The notes: generated by a model not told the origin, from the letters alone. Positions 19,170 to 28,599 are shown, counted from the stretch's first letter. The stretch: DNA of 64,000 bases from Planctomycetota bacterium (GCA_029781135.1 JAKOXH010000031.1:1-64000), one strand, 5' to 3'. Program-made: numbers and translations.

Positions 19170-19757
19170 ATGAACTTTCATCGTATTGGTTTGATCTTGG
19201 CGGTCGTTGCCGTCCCATGCACCGCGAACGCCTTCTTTGGCGGTAGCTGTGGTGGCTTTGGCGGTTGCGGCCTGAGCAGCGGGTGTGGCTGCGATTGGCA
19301 TGTCAACGTTTGCTGCGAAATGCCGCGTTGCTGCGAAATGCCCAAGTTCGGCTGCCTGAGCGGCTTGCTCTCGCACGGCTGTGGCTGCTTCAGCTGCTGC
19401 CGTCCGAGCTGCTGCTGCGAAAGCTGCTGTGCACCGAAGTGCGGTTGCGAAAAGAGCTGTGGCTGTGAAAAAAGCTGCGGTTGCTCGAGCTGCGGTGGCG
19501 AAGCGAAGAGCAGTGGTTGCGGTTGTGGCAGCGAAAGCGCCGCACCAGTGACGACCGAAGTGAAGGCCCCAGAAGCCGCGCCAGTCGCGCCAGCGGCCCC
19601 CGCCGCCCCGGCCGCCAAGCCAGCACCGGCGCCAACTCCGGCTGCGCCAGCCGCTCCGGCTGCTGCTCCTTCGACAAAGGAAGAGAAGAAAGCTTCGGAA
19701 AAGGCCGCGGCCGACGCTGCCCCGAAGGCTGCCCCCAAGGCCGAACCAAAGAAGTAA
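19170..19757 (+). CDS. Secreted cysteine-rich protein with an Ala/Pro/Lys tail
   Basis: 195 residues from the ATG at 19170, with GGAG nine bases upstream; an in-frame ATG at 19155 is less likely. A signal peptide covers residues 1-21 (ends TANA). Residues about 25-125 are packed with Cys and Gly in short irregular repeats (CCEMP twice, CGCEKS twice, CCRPSCCCES). The rest is low-complexity Ala/Pro followed by Lys/Ala/Glu. There is no known enzyme domain. The composition suggests a disulfide-crosslinked surface or cell-wall protein, or metal binding. A strong terminator follows. I do not recognise a named family. Confidence 0.85.
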   Translation: MNFHRIGLILAVVAVPCTANAFFGGSCGGFGGCGLSSGCGCDWHVNVCCEMPRCCEMPKFGCLSGLLSHGCGCFSCCRPSCCCESCCAPKCGCEKSCGCEKSCGCSSCGGEAKSSGCGCGSESAAPVTTEVKAPEAAPVAPAAPAAPAAKPAPAPTPAAPAAPAAAPSTKEEKKASEKAAADAAPKAAPKAEPKK

Positions 19758-19797
19758 CGATTCCTCCGAGCTGGCCTCGGATTGGACCGCTGAAATG

Positions 19798-19840
19798 AAC
19801 ACGGCCCGCAGAACCCCAACTGGGATCTGCGGGTCGTGTT
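19798..19840 (+). terminator. Terminator after the Cys-rich gene
   Basis: A 14-bp stem (AACACGGCCCGCAG with CTGCGGGTCGTGTT, one G-U pair) is followed by the T-rich sequence GTTGTTTATTG. It lies 40 bases after the stop codon. Confidence 0.8.
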
Positions 19841-19899
19841 GTTGTTTATTGAGGCCGAATCAAAACAATTCGGCTGTGGTGCGGCGAACGGAATAGCAC

Positions 19900-20613
19900 T
19901 TAGCAGTCATGATGCCGCCGGCGGGCAGGGCGGCGATATCTACGTGCCGCGCGGCCTCCCGACCGCAAGTAGCCGTAATGGATGGCAAACCATTCGGCAT
20001 ATCGTTCCCGGTCCATGTAGTTCGTATTTCGGGTATCGACGAGATGGCCGAGCTCGTGGATCAGGATGTTATTCAAATAGAAATCTCGGGCGGCTTCATC
20101 GCTCCAGGTGAGGGTCCACGCTCCCGGCGCAGGCTCACTCCACTCGCCGCCGTACATCCGGCTCTCATTGACCAGGTTAGGACGAGGCGGCAAATCGAAT
20201 TGTTCGACGAACGACTCCTCGATCGGGTAAAGGTACAGCGCGCTGCCCCATTGCATGCCATAGCAGGGGAACGACTGCTTCTTTCGCGTCATCCGGCTTA
20301 ACTGGACGACCTCGAGCCGTTCGAGGAACCGCTGGGGCACGCGGGAAAGTCGCTCGCGGATTTGATCGGGAGTGACGACGTGCCGATACCCTGGACCAGG
20401 ATCCTGGACAATAATTCGGTACTTACCATTTCCGTTGGGTTCATGCCAGTCTTCTGGCGGGGCGAATGGCTCCTGGAAGTTGTGCTCGCCCATACTTGCG
20501 CGGCGTGCTTGCTTCGGCCGCCGCAAATTGGCGTGGGACCGCATAACCATATTCCGGCCCTTGGCCTGACGGCCGGCAGCGGATTTCGCAGTTTGGATAC
20601 GGCGAGCGTTCAT
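19900..20613 (-). CDS. Zincin-like protein with an HExxH motif
   Basis: About 237 residues from the ATG at 20613; an upstream GTG at 20668-20670 is also possible, and neither has a good ribosome binding site. The first 45 residues are basic. The only clear signature is LIHELGHLVDTRN near residue 190, an HExxH zinc site with a downstream Asp, in a predicted helix. EWFAIHYG about 20 residues later may supply the third ligand. No signal peptide is seen. A metallopeptidase-like function is inferred. Confidence 0.7.
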   Translation of the reverse strand: MNARRIQTAKSAAGRQAKGRNMVMRSHANLRRPKQARRASMGEHNFQEPFAPPEDWHEPNGNGKYRIIVQDPGPGYRHVVTPDQIRERLSRVPQRFLERLEVVQLSRMTRKKQSFPCYGMQWGSALYLYPIEESFVEQFDLPPRPNLVNESRMYGGEWSEPAPGAWTLTWSDEAARDFYLNNILIHELGHLVDTRNTNYMDRERYAEWFAIHYGYLRSGGRAARRYRRPARRRHHDC

Positions 20614-20950
20614 CGCGGCGGGGGGCGAAGGGAATACTGGACATAGGCTGTAGCAGCCACCGGGTGACACTTCTCTCTGCTGGTTGAGCGTTGAGAAGTC
20701 GTCGCTAATGGCTTGCTTGATCAGCCACCTGCTACGTCCAAGCAGCGGGATTTAGGGAAAAGGGTAGAGGCCGTTCCGGAGCCTCTATTCCATCGTAGGC
20801 AAGGGAAAAGCCGGTGTTCAACATGATGCGTAAGTCGTTAATATCAAAAGGCTTAAATCTGATGCTGAAACGCGACAATCGAGCCAGAGCGGGAAACTTG
20901 ATGGTCCGGTTATAACGATAGGAAAGTCCCCCAAATGAGTTAGCAAGTAC
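20614..20950. other. Divergent intergenic region
   Basis: 337 bases between the zincin-like gene and the glutaredoxin-like gene. It contains one short hairpin (AGAGGC/GCCTCT near 20766-20786) and no convincing gene. Promoters for both genes should be here. Confidence 0.5.
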
Positions 20951-21196
20951 ATGAACAATGAGTTGCCGCGAGTTGTGCTCTACTCACGAACTGGTTGCCA
21001 CCTGTGCGCGGATGCCGCGAACTTGCTTGCTGCGCAGGGAATTCGACCCGAGATAATCGATATTGATACCGATCCAAAGCTGATCAAGCAATTCACCAAC
21101 TGCGTGCCGGTAGTCGAGATCGACGGCAAAATTCGGTTCCGCGGTCGTGTCGATCCTGTTTTGCTGCGACGAATTCTACGAACTTGTGATGGCTAA
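20951..21196 (+). CDS. Glutaredoxin-like small thiol protein
   Basis: 81 residues, a minimal thioredoxin fold. The redox motif is Cys16-His-Leu-Cys19 in YSRTGCHLCADA. The cis-proline segment TNCVPVVEIDG and a GRVDPVLLRRIL end match the glutaredoxin-like (DUF836-type) family. It probably reduces disulfides in the cytoplasm. The 3' end overlaps the convergent gene by 21 bases. Confidence 0.85.
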   Translation: MNNELPRVVLYSRTGCHLCADAANLLAAQGIRPEIIDIDTDPKLIKQFTNCVPVVEIDGKIRFRGRVDPVLLRRILRTCDG

Positions 21197-21982
21197 CAAA
21201 GTGCATGAAGTAGCGGCGGCGGACTCGCGTTGAGCTCTCCGCCTCACTTCGATCGCCTTCACAGTGCCGCAGCTAATATCGAGCGGTCCGGTTGCTTTTT
21301 CGCCTTCAAGTGGGTGAAGACTGCGGCGTGGCAATCGGCGGGTATGAGGATCGCATTGCATTGCGGCATCGCGAAATCCGTGCCGAAAGACGCAGTAGAA
21401 ATTGCCGAAAAGGAACGCGACCCAACCACATAGGACGGCAGTTGAGCTGCCGCCGACAATAATCCCAACGGGCGACACTTGATCGCCGACCATAGGGGCA
21501 AGACAACCGGCACCGATACTGCCGCCCAGGATCGCTGTCCCGGCCACGACGCGGCAGAGACCCGGTATGGCTGTCCTCCCGCAAATGTGCCAAGGCGAAC
21601 GGGGCTGGGCGGGCGACGATTTCGGGATGGAGCAAGGTTGGATGGAGTCTTGGTTTGAATCCGCAGTTTCATACCGGTCAGCATTAAATGGATTCGCTGA
21701 GTTGGTTTGCGATTGTAAGCGGGTGCCGACAACAGTCGCAAAGACATGCGTCGCCACGATCGTTGCCACGAATACGATCACCGTGGCACCCAAGACGGAT
21801 GAGGTGGCGATCGCCGCGCATAACACGCTGATAATAGCAATGGCGACCAAGAGCTGGCGCAGGCTGAAGCGGAACTGGTGCAGTTCAGGCGATGAATTTG
21901 CGGGACGGCGAACTGCGTGCGGGTCTACCAAATTCGCTTCGTTATAAGCAAATGCGATGGGTTGGCGCATGACAAGGGGCAT
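21176..21982 (-). CDS. Hypothetical membrane protein with a FSLRQLL motif
   Basis: About 268 residues from the ATG at 21982; the frame is open further upstream. Residues 37-50 (QFRFSLRQLLVAIA) match a motif that precedes the first membrane helix in many planctomycete membrane proteins of unknown function. Two further hydrophobic hairpins lie around 165-225. The last 70 residues are polar and basic and may include sequence drift. Function unknown. Confidence 0.6.
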   Translation of the reverse strand: MPLVMRQPIAFAYNEANLVDPHAVRRPANSSPELHQFRFSLRQLLVAIAIISVLCAAIATSSVLGATVIVFVATIVATHVFATVVGTRLQSQTNSANPFNADRYETADSNQDSIQPCSIPKSSPAQPRSPWHICGRTAIPGLCRVVAGTAILGGSIGAGCLAPMVGDQVSPVGIIVGGSSTAVLCGWVAFLFGNFYCVFRHGFRDAAMQCDPHTRRLPRRSLHPLEGEKATGPLDISCGTVKAIEVRRRAQRESAAATSCTLLAITSS

Positions 21983-22215
21983 TTTTCGCAGCCCCCCATT
22001 TCGAGGCAAGTGCGGCGTATTGCCCAAGGCCTTGAAATTCAGGCCCGTCAACTGGGTCTTCTGCCGATACCGTGCCAGCGCTGCGCTCTTTACAATAAGT
22101 GCCCTAGTCGTTGACCAAGCCAATTCCGCCGCTTCGATCGCCGGCGATTTGATCGGGTCAAAATGTCGGCTGTCTCAATTGCTTCTATTCAGCGTTTACT
22201 GCTTGAGGACTTACA

Positions 22216-23526
22216 ATGCCTTGGTTTTCGGAACGAGCGACTGAAATTTCTTGGGATCAACTGGAATCGTTGATGGAACAAACGGTCGCCCAGGCCCGGC
22301 GACGAATTTGCGAGCGACCGAAGCGGGTGCTGCTGCTGCCGCCGGATATTACGCGGATGCACTCGGGAGCCGGCCGGTTGACGGAGATGCTGTACCGGTT
22401 GCTGGCCGACGAGGCCGAGATCCACGTCATTCCGACGCTCGGGCAGCATGAACCGCATACGCCGGAACAGAATCGGCAGATGTTCGGTTCGATCCCTAAT
22501 GAGCGAATTCACGCGCACGATTGGCGAAACGGGTGCGTCGAAGTGGGCGAAGTGTCGGGACGATTCATGGATGAGGCGACGCAAGGCGCGGCCGATTGGC
22601 CGTTACCCATTGTGCTCAACCGCATGCTGATGCGCGAACCGTGGGATTGGATTATCAACATCGGCCATGTCGTGCCGCATGAGGTGCTGGGGTTTGCGAA
22701 CCACAACAAGAACTACTTCATTGGTCTGGCGGGCAAAGATCTAATCTGTGCGGCACACATGGCCGCCGCTTCCTGGGGAATCGAGAATAATCTGGGCAAC
22801 CTCATCACGCCGCTGCGAGCGTGTTTCAATCGTGCCGAGGACGAGTACCTGGGAGAGTTGCCCGATTTCTACGTCCAAGTTGTGCTCGCGCGAAACCAGC
22901 AAGATCGGCTAGTGCATACGGGGGTGCATGTCGGCGACGACTTGGAGACGTATTTGGCGGCGGCGCGGCAATCGCGTGACGAAAATATCACTCTATTCGA
23001 TGAGCCGCTGCCGAAGATCGTGTGCGTCATGCAAGGAGATGAGTTCTTCAGCACGTGGGTGGCAAATAAGTCGGTCTATCGCACCCGCATGGCCTTGGCG
23101 GACGGCGGTGAGTTGGTGGTGATTGCTCCAGGTTTGAAGCGGTTTGGCGAACAACCCGAAGTGGATGCGTTCATCCGCAAGTACGGTTACGTCGGCACGC
23201 CGCGAATTACGGAGCAGTATCGCAAGAATGCGGATATGCAGGACCTGGCCCATGCGACGGCTCATTTGATGCACGGTTCGAGCGAGGGCCGATTCAAAGT
23301 CACGTATGCACCCGGCCATTTGACGAAAGCAGAAATCGAAGGCGTTAACTTCAGCTATGCCGACATAAACGATACGATCGCGCGCTACCAGCCCGCACGC
23401 TGCAAACAGGGCTGGAATACGACCTCCGATGGGGAACGCTTCTACTTCATTCCGACGCCCTCGGCCGGCCTCTGGTCAACCCGTGACAAGCTGTTTAACC
23501 GGCCGAGCGGCTTTGCAGCAGACTGA
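22216..23526 (+). CDS. LarA-family nickel-pincer enzyme (lactate racemase-like)
   Basis: 436 residues, normal for LarA. An AGGA site precedes the ATG. Motifs: PPDITRMHSGAG (42-53), LGQHEPHT (75-82) and a glycine/His-rich block at 149-174. His155, Lys165 and His181 have the same spacing (+10, +16) as His174, Lys184 and His200 of Lactobacillus LarA, where Lys184 carries the pincer nucleotide and the histidines bind nickel and act in catalysis. The GxH motif (His78) corresponds to His108. The enzyme probably racemises or epimerises a 2-hydroxy acid. The specificity is unknown because the family is diverse. LarE is encoded 7 kb to the left. Confidence 0.87.
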   Translation: MPWFSERATEISWDQLESLMEQTVAQARRRICERPKRVLLLPPDITRMHSGAGRLTEMLYRLLADEAEIHVIPTLGQHEPHTPEQNRQMFGSIPNERIHAHDWRNGCVEVGEVSGRFMDEATQGAADWPLPIVLNRMLMREPWDWIINIGHVVPHEVLGFANHNKNYFIGLAGKDLICAAHMAAASWGIENNLGNLITPLRACFNRAEDEYLGELPDFYVQVVLARNQQDRLVHTGVHVGDDLETYLAAARQSRDENITLFDEPLPKIVCVMQGDEFFSTWVANKSVYRTRMALADGGELVVIAPGLKRFGEQPEVDAFIRKYGYVGTPRITEQYRKNADMQDLAHATAHLMHGSSEGRFKVTYAPGHLTKAEIEGVNFSYADINDTIARYQPARCKQGWNTTSDGERFYFIPTPSAGLWSTRDKLFNRPSGFAAD

Positions 23527-23655
23527 TTTACGCTCGACGCCAGCTTCGTTTTGATTTGCGGGCGGTTGAGGTGCTGATCGCAACGTCTTTGCCGATTGTC
23601 AGCGGTGTAATGGTTTGCCTTGCACGATGACGAATTGGCTCGTAACCGCTTCACA

Positions 23656-23675
23656 ACGTACGCGGTAACGTACGC
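23656..23675. promoter_or_regulatory. Direct repeat of ACGTACGC, candidate operator
   Basis: Two copies of ACGTACGC separated by 4 bases (12-base period); each core CGTACG is also palindromic. It lies about 95 bases upstream of the AAA ATPase start, in the region that should hold the promoter of the three-gene operon. Inference only. Confidence 0.35.
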
Positions 23676-23767
23676 TTCCATACGGGGTTATGGCATGCGC
23701 CGGGCTGCGCGCGGTGAATCACGCGGCCGAGAGTTTCCCCAGGCAATTTAGCGGAAAAGTTACCTCC

Positions 23768-25165
23768 ATGGCGACTATGCACGCCGAAATACGCGACTCG
23801 GGTCTACTGGCCTCGCTGTTAGGCGATGAAATTTTTCATCCCGCCGAACCGCAGTCGATCGAGCAAACGGGCATCAGCCCGATTGTGATTGAAACGCTGA
23901 TCTGCAAGTACTTATTGCAAGTTGGATCGACGAGCGGTCGTGACATCGCCAAACATATCTGTCTGCCGTTCGGCATACTGGAAGACTTGCTTCTTGGTCT
24001 GCGATCGAGGCAAGTATTGGTCCACCAGGGGCAAGCGGCACTCAACGACTATTGTTATGCGCTGACGGAACAGGGTATGGCTCGGGCGCGCGCCGCGATG
24101 CAAGCCTGCGGCTACGTCGGCCCGGTACCAGTGCCGTTGGAGGAATACACGGTTTCCGTCGATGCGCAAACCATTCGGGCCGAACCCGCTCGCCGTGAAC
24201 AGTTAACGGCGGCATTTCGGGGGATTAGCATTGAGCCGGAATTGCTTGACATGCTCGGGCCGGCGGTGAACTCGGGGGCTGGGCTGTTCTTGTACGGGGC
24301 GCCAGGCAACGGCAAGACGACGGTCGCCAAGCGAATTACCAATTGTTTCGGCCAGCATGTTTGGGTGCCCCGCACGCTGTTCGAAGATGGCCAATTCATC
24401 AAGCTGTACGATGCGGCCTGCCATGAAGCCGTGGAGGAATCGGAGGGCAGTTTAATCAAGACCGCTCACGTGGACCCACGGTGGGTGAAGATTCGTCGAC
24501 CGACCGTGGTGGTGGGCGGCGAGTTGACGATGGACAACCTCGAAATCCGGCACGACCCACGATCGAACGTTTGCGAAGCCTCGATTCAGCTCAAAAGCAA
24601 CTGCGGGTGCTTGCTGATTGACGACTTCGGCCGTCAGCGGATCGATCCGACGGAATTGTTAAATCGCTGGATTGTGCCGCTGGAAGCGCGTCACGATTTT
24701 CTCACCTTGGCGACCGGCAAGAAGATTCAAGTGCCGTTCGAGCAGTTGATTATCTTCTCGACCAACTTAGAACCGCTGGACCTCGCGGACGAGGCCTTTC
24801 TCCGGAGGATTCCTTACAAGATCGAGATCAAGAGTCCGTCGATTGCTGAGTTTTCGCGGTTGTTTGAGGCGGCTTGCCGGACCTTTGGTTGCCGGTTCTT
24901 TCCCGAAGCCGTGCATTACCTCATTGAAACGCATTACACGCCCTACGGCCGTCAGCTTCGCCGCTGCCATCCTCGCGATCTGTTGTCGCAGATCAAGAAT
25001 TACTGTTTGTACTACGGGCGACCGATGGAATTGCGGCCGGATTACTTAGATCGCGTGGTACGCAGCTACTTCACGGCAATCGGTGCGGAGAAGAACGGCG
25101 ACCTGCCGCCGGCGGACGATGGGCGCGCCCCCAGCGACAAACCACGACCGATTCACAAGTCTTAG
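23768..25165 (+). CDS. AAA-type ATPase with an N-terminal winged-helix-like domain
   Basis: 465 residues from the ATG at 23768; another ATG is three codons later. Residues 35-115 look like a winged-helix module (TLICKYLLQVGSTSGRDIAKH, then LTEQGMARA). The ATPase domain has Walker A GAPGNGKT (177-184), Walker B CLLIDDFG (281-288) and a sensor segment IIFSTNLEP (328-336). A C-terminal lid helix region follows. There is no membrane segment. It is the first gene of a tight operon: 11 bases to the kinase-tubulin gene. A remodelling or partner-loading role for the downstream GTPase is a hypothesis. Confidence 0.88.
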   Translation: MATMHAEIRDSGLLASLLGDEIFHPAEPQSIEQTGISPIVIETLICKYLLQVGSTSGRDIAKHICLPFGILEDLLLGLRSRQVLVHQGQAALNDYCYALTEQGMARARAAMQACGYVGPVPVPLEEYTVSVDAQTIRAEPARREQLTAAFRGISIEPELLDMLGPAVNSGAGLFLYGAPGNGKTTVAKRITNCFGQHVWVPRTLFEDGQFIKLYDAACHEAVEESEGSLIKTAHVDPRWVKIRRPTVVVGGELTMDNLEIRHDPRSNVCEASIQLKSNCGCLLIDDFGRQRIDPTELLNRWIVPLEARHDFLTLATGKKIQVPFEQLIIFSTNLEPLDLADEAFLRRIPYKIEIKSPSIAEFSRLFEAACRTFGCRFFPEAVHYLIETHYTPYGRQLRRCHPRDLLSQIKNYCLYYGRPMELRPDYLDRVVRSYFTAIGAEKNGDLPPADDGRAPSDKPRPIHKS

Positions 25166-25176
25166 GAATAACAACC

Positions 25177-28100
25177 GTGATGCGTGCCATCGATGTCAAC
25201 GTGGAACCGCTGCCCGGCTATCGGCTCATCGAGCGCATTGGCGCTGGCGGTTACGGCGAAGTCTGGCGCGCAGAGGCGCCGGGCGGCCTCACCAAGGCCA
25301 TTAAGTTCGTATTTGGCGAACAACACGAGAAGCGAGCGATCAACGAACTTCGTGCGTTAGATCACGTTCGCAGTGTGCGGCACCCCTTCTTGCTCTCGCT
25401 CGAACGCATCGAAATTGTTGATGGCCGCCTGCTCGTCGTAACGGAACTAGCCGATCAGAGCATCAAAGATCGGTTTGATCAGTGTCGCCGCGAGAAAAAA
25501 CCGGGCATACCACGAGAGGAGTTAATGTCCTATCTGCGGGATGCCGCGGACGCGCTCGACTTCATGAATGCGACTCACTCGCTGCAACACTTGGATATCA
25601 AGCCGGAGAACTTGTTGATTCTGTCCGGACACGTCAAGGTCGCCGACTTTGGCCTGGTGAAGGATGTGCGACAATCGCAGGCGTCGCTCGTGGGGGGAAT
25701 GACGCCATTGTATGCTGCCCCCGAGGTTTTCCGAGGCGCGCCTAGCCGGCAAAGCGACCAGTATTCATTGGCCATCGTTTACCAGGAGATGCTGACCGGC
25801 ACGCTGCCGTTTGCGGGCGAGAGCGCCGCTGAGTTAACGCTTCATCATCTCAACGATGAGCCCGATATTGGAATGCTCAGCAGATCGGATCGGTATGCCG
25901 TTTCGCGCGCACTGGCCAAGGATCCTCAGCATCGATATGTTACCTGCCGGGAGTTCGTCGATGCCTTGTTCAACGACGGGCAACACGGCAGCTATTCGCA
26001 GAGCGATAGTCCGGCTTCCTATTCCACGGGGCGTCAGCAAGCCGCGGAGCAACCAGTACGCGAATCACGACCGACGGAATTCTTTGACGACGAGCAACCG
26101 GCAAATTGGCAGAACGGCGCGGCCCACATGCTCGTGGAAGCGCCGTCGTCTAGCTGCGAGCTAATTGACCTGCCGCCCACTGACCTCAGCAAAGTGGATT
26201 CCAGGTTAACACCGACCGTTATCTTGGGAATCGGCGGCACCGCGGGCCGCGTGCTTGCGCATTTTCGCAAACTGACGGCGGAGCGCTACGGCCATGCGCA
26301 AGCACCTGCCATTCAGTTGCTGCAGCTCGATACAGACCCGAAGAGTTTGAAGGAAGCGATCCGAAGCGATGCGCGAGACCTGTCGGCCGACGAATTGCTG
26401 AACTTGCCACTACGTCGGCCGCAGCACTATCGCGAAAACTCGCAGCAATTGTTGCATTGGCTCAGCCGGCGATGGCTTTACAACATTCCGCGCTCGTTGA
26501 AGACGGAAGGTTTGCGTCCCTTGGGAAGGTTGGCATTAGCAGACCATGCGCGGCAGGCAGGCCAACGGATTCGACGGGCAATGGTCCAGGCGTTGGATCC
26601 GGCGGCCATCGATGAATCCGGCGGCGTGCTCGGCCAATACTTCCGCCGCGATGCTTTGAGGATCATCATCGTGGCGTCGATTTCCGGCGGAACCGGAAGT
26701 GGGATGTCGTTGGACTTGGGCTACGCCGTGCGTGCGATTCTGAACAAACTTAATTTGCCGCGCGCGGAAATCATCGGGCTAATGATGCATTCGACTGGCC
26801 GCGACGCTCGGCAAAGTGAATTGGCCAGAGTGAATGCCTATTCTTGGTTGACTGAACTCCATCACTTTTCGCAGGCTGTCAATGCATATCCGGGTGATTT
26901 GAGCTGCGGTTTTCCGCCCCACGGCATGGGCGTGCCCGCGTTCGATCACACGTATCTATTGAATCTGGGCACGAACCTCGAGGGGACCGAATTCGATCAA
27001 GCAACGCGGAACGTCGCCGAGTACATCGGTCTAAATGCGCTCTCTCCGGCGAGTGCTTTTTTTGACTCGGCACGCGGAAGCGAGCAGCACGTCGATTCCC
27101 AAGAGCAAACCGCCAGCGGCAACATCCGGTCTTTCGGTGTGTTCCGTCATGCGGCGTTTTCCCACGAGTTGTGCGATCAATTGGCACAATTGGTGAACGA
27201 AAGATTACTCGCAAAGTGGCGCATATCCGGCCGCGATGACGACCAAGGCGATCCGACTCAGGAAGAGCTGCAGCTCGTTCGACGGCTCAAATTGGACGCC
27301 GCCGGCCTGGCGGCAAATTCGCGTACCATGATCGACCTCGCGGCCAGCGGCAGCGCAAGCGATTTCGTCAGCACGTGGCTGGCTGCACGCGCAAAGAAGC
27401 GTGGCGTGACTCCCGAAACGCTCATAGGAGAAATCGACTCGTTATTTGCGCTGCAGGAACCAAACACGAGTGAAACGGTATTCCAAGGCCAGCGTCCCGC
27501 TGATCTCGTCGCGGTCTTGGCCGACAAATTAAAAGTCGAGTTTCGGCGTTGGATCAATCGTCACATCGAAAAGCCGGGGCGACGGCTGGCTAATGCTAGC
27601 GCCGCAGCATCCAAGTTTCAGGTGCATATCCGGCGCGTCGAGATGGAACTTAGAAAAATTCGGAGTGCCAACGTCGACCGGTTGCTTCAGATTCGCAGGG
27701 AAGCCGCGGCGGCGGCCCTGGCGAATCCGGCTCGAGGCGGTTGCCTGGACTTAACCTGGGTCGATGAGTATTTTCATACGTGCTTCGACCACCTAACCAT
27801 TCAAGGAGCCGAGCATTTGCTTCGCGTCGTGGAAGCGGAAAGCAAAGCAATTAACGACGAGATCACGTCACTCGGCCATGAACTCGACCAAGTTGCTGCC
27901 GTTCTATATCGCGCGGCCAATAGCGCAGATGGCGTAGTAGGTGGTGTAGCAGCGGAGCAGCAAAGTCGCCGAGTTGCGGATCGATTTGCTTCGCGGCTTG
28001 ACGACTTTGCCCAACAGGTCGACACGCAACTGCAATCCGAGTTTCTTGACGCCGCGGGAGGACTCGTGAAAGCGGTTGCGCAAGGCGGTCGGCTACGAGC

Positions 28101-28599
28101 GCAGTTGACGGCAAAACTGCAAGAGATTTCGCGCCGAGTCGTGGGGCAACTGCTCTCCAGTGCCACCGTTCAAGATAGCGGTCGGGTCGGCCAGGGCTCG
28201 GACGCGAAGTTCTCCGGAGCGATTTCGACTGCGACGCCGACCGTGCTCGAATATGGAGGCCGACGCCGAATTCTGGCTTTGCTTCCGATCGAATCGCCGC
28301 AGCCGCGGAGCACGGAACCAACAATGCAACTATCTGGGAAGACAGTCACGACGATTCAGGGAACAGACAACACCCTAGTGGTTTGTGTTGAAGCAGACAG
28401 GCTTTCACTTCCCCACATCGCCCTGGACATCGTTGAGCGCCGGCGAGATCGCATCGAGTTTGCCGGCAGAGTGCATTGTCGGACCGATATCGAATGGCAA
28501 CCAATTCTCGACACTGAATGTACAGCGAACGCGTGGGAACACCTGAGCAGCAGTGAGTCCGACACGCCGCTCAATTTGTGTAAAACGATGGTGGTGTAA
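25177..28599 (+). CDS. Ser/Thr protein kinase fused to a tubulin/FtsZ-like GTPase domain
   Basis: 1140 residues; the start is a GTG at 25177 or an ATG at 25180, with AGGA upstream. The kinase domain covers about 15-265 with GAGGYG (22-27), Lys43, HLDIKPEN (138-145), DFG (157-159) and APE (181-183); all catalytic residues are intact. A polar linker to about 342 leads to a tubulin-like (Tubulin_2 type) domain with an N-terminal glycine loop GIGGTAG (351-357) and the tubulin signature SGGTGSGM (503-510). Residues about 780-960 are rich in helical, coiled-coil-like sequence. No membrane segment is seen. The kinase may control polymerisation or phosphorylate the FHA partner encoded one base downstream. 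Confidence 0.9.
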   Translation: MMRAIDVNVEPLPGYRLIERIGAGGYGEVWRAEAPGGLTKAIKFVFGEQHEKRAINELRALDHVRSVRHPFLLSLERIEIVDGRLLVVTELADQSIKDRFDQCRREKKPGIPREELMSYLRDAADALDFMNATHSLQHLDIKPENLLILSGHVKVADFGLVKDVRQSQASLVGGMTPLYAAPEVFRGAPSRQSDQYSLAIVYQEMLTGTLPFAGESAAELTLHHLNDEPDIGMLSRSDRYAVSRALAKDPQHRYVTCREFVDALFNDGQHGSYSQSDSPASYSTGRQQAAEQPVRESRPTEFFDDEQPANWQNGAAHMLVEAPSSSCELIDLPPTDLSKVDSRLTPTVILGIGGTAGRVLAHFRKLTAERYGHAQAPAIQLLQLDTDPKSLKEAIRSDARDLSADELLNLPLRRPQHYRENSQQLLHWLSRRWLYNIPRSLKTEGLRPLGRLALADHARQAGQRIRRAMVQALDPAAIDESGGVLGQYFRRDALRIIIVASISGGTGSGMSLDLGYAVRAILNKLNLPRAEIIGLMMHSTGRDARQSELARVNAYSWLTELHHFSQAVNAYPGDLSCGFPPHGMGVPAFDHTYLLNLGTNLEGTEFDQATRNVAEYIGLNALSPASAFFDSARGSEQHVDSQEQTASGNIRSFGVFRHAAFSHELCDQLAQLVNERLLAKWRISGRDDDQGDPTQEELQLVRRLKLDAAGLAANSRTMIDLAASGSASDFVSTWLAARAKKRGVTPETLIGEIDSLFALQEPNTSETVFQGQRPADLVAVLADKLKVEFRRWINRHIEKPGRRLANASAAASKFQVHIRRVEMELRKIRSANVDRLLQIRREAAAAALANPARGGCLDLTWVDEYFHTCFDHLTIQGAEHLLRVVEAESKAINDEITSLGHELDQVAAVLYRAANSADGVVGGVAAEQQSRRVADRFASRLDDFAQQVDTQLQSEFLDAAGGLVKAVAQGGRLRAQLTAKLQEISRRVVGQLLSSATVQDSGRVGQGSDAKFSGAISTATPTVLEYGGRRRILALLPIESPQPRSTEPTMQLSGKTVTTIQGTDNTLVVCVEADRLSLPHIALDIVERRRDRIEFAGRVHCRTDIEWQPILDTECTANAWEHLSSSESDTPLNLCKTMVV

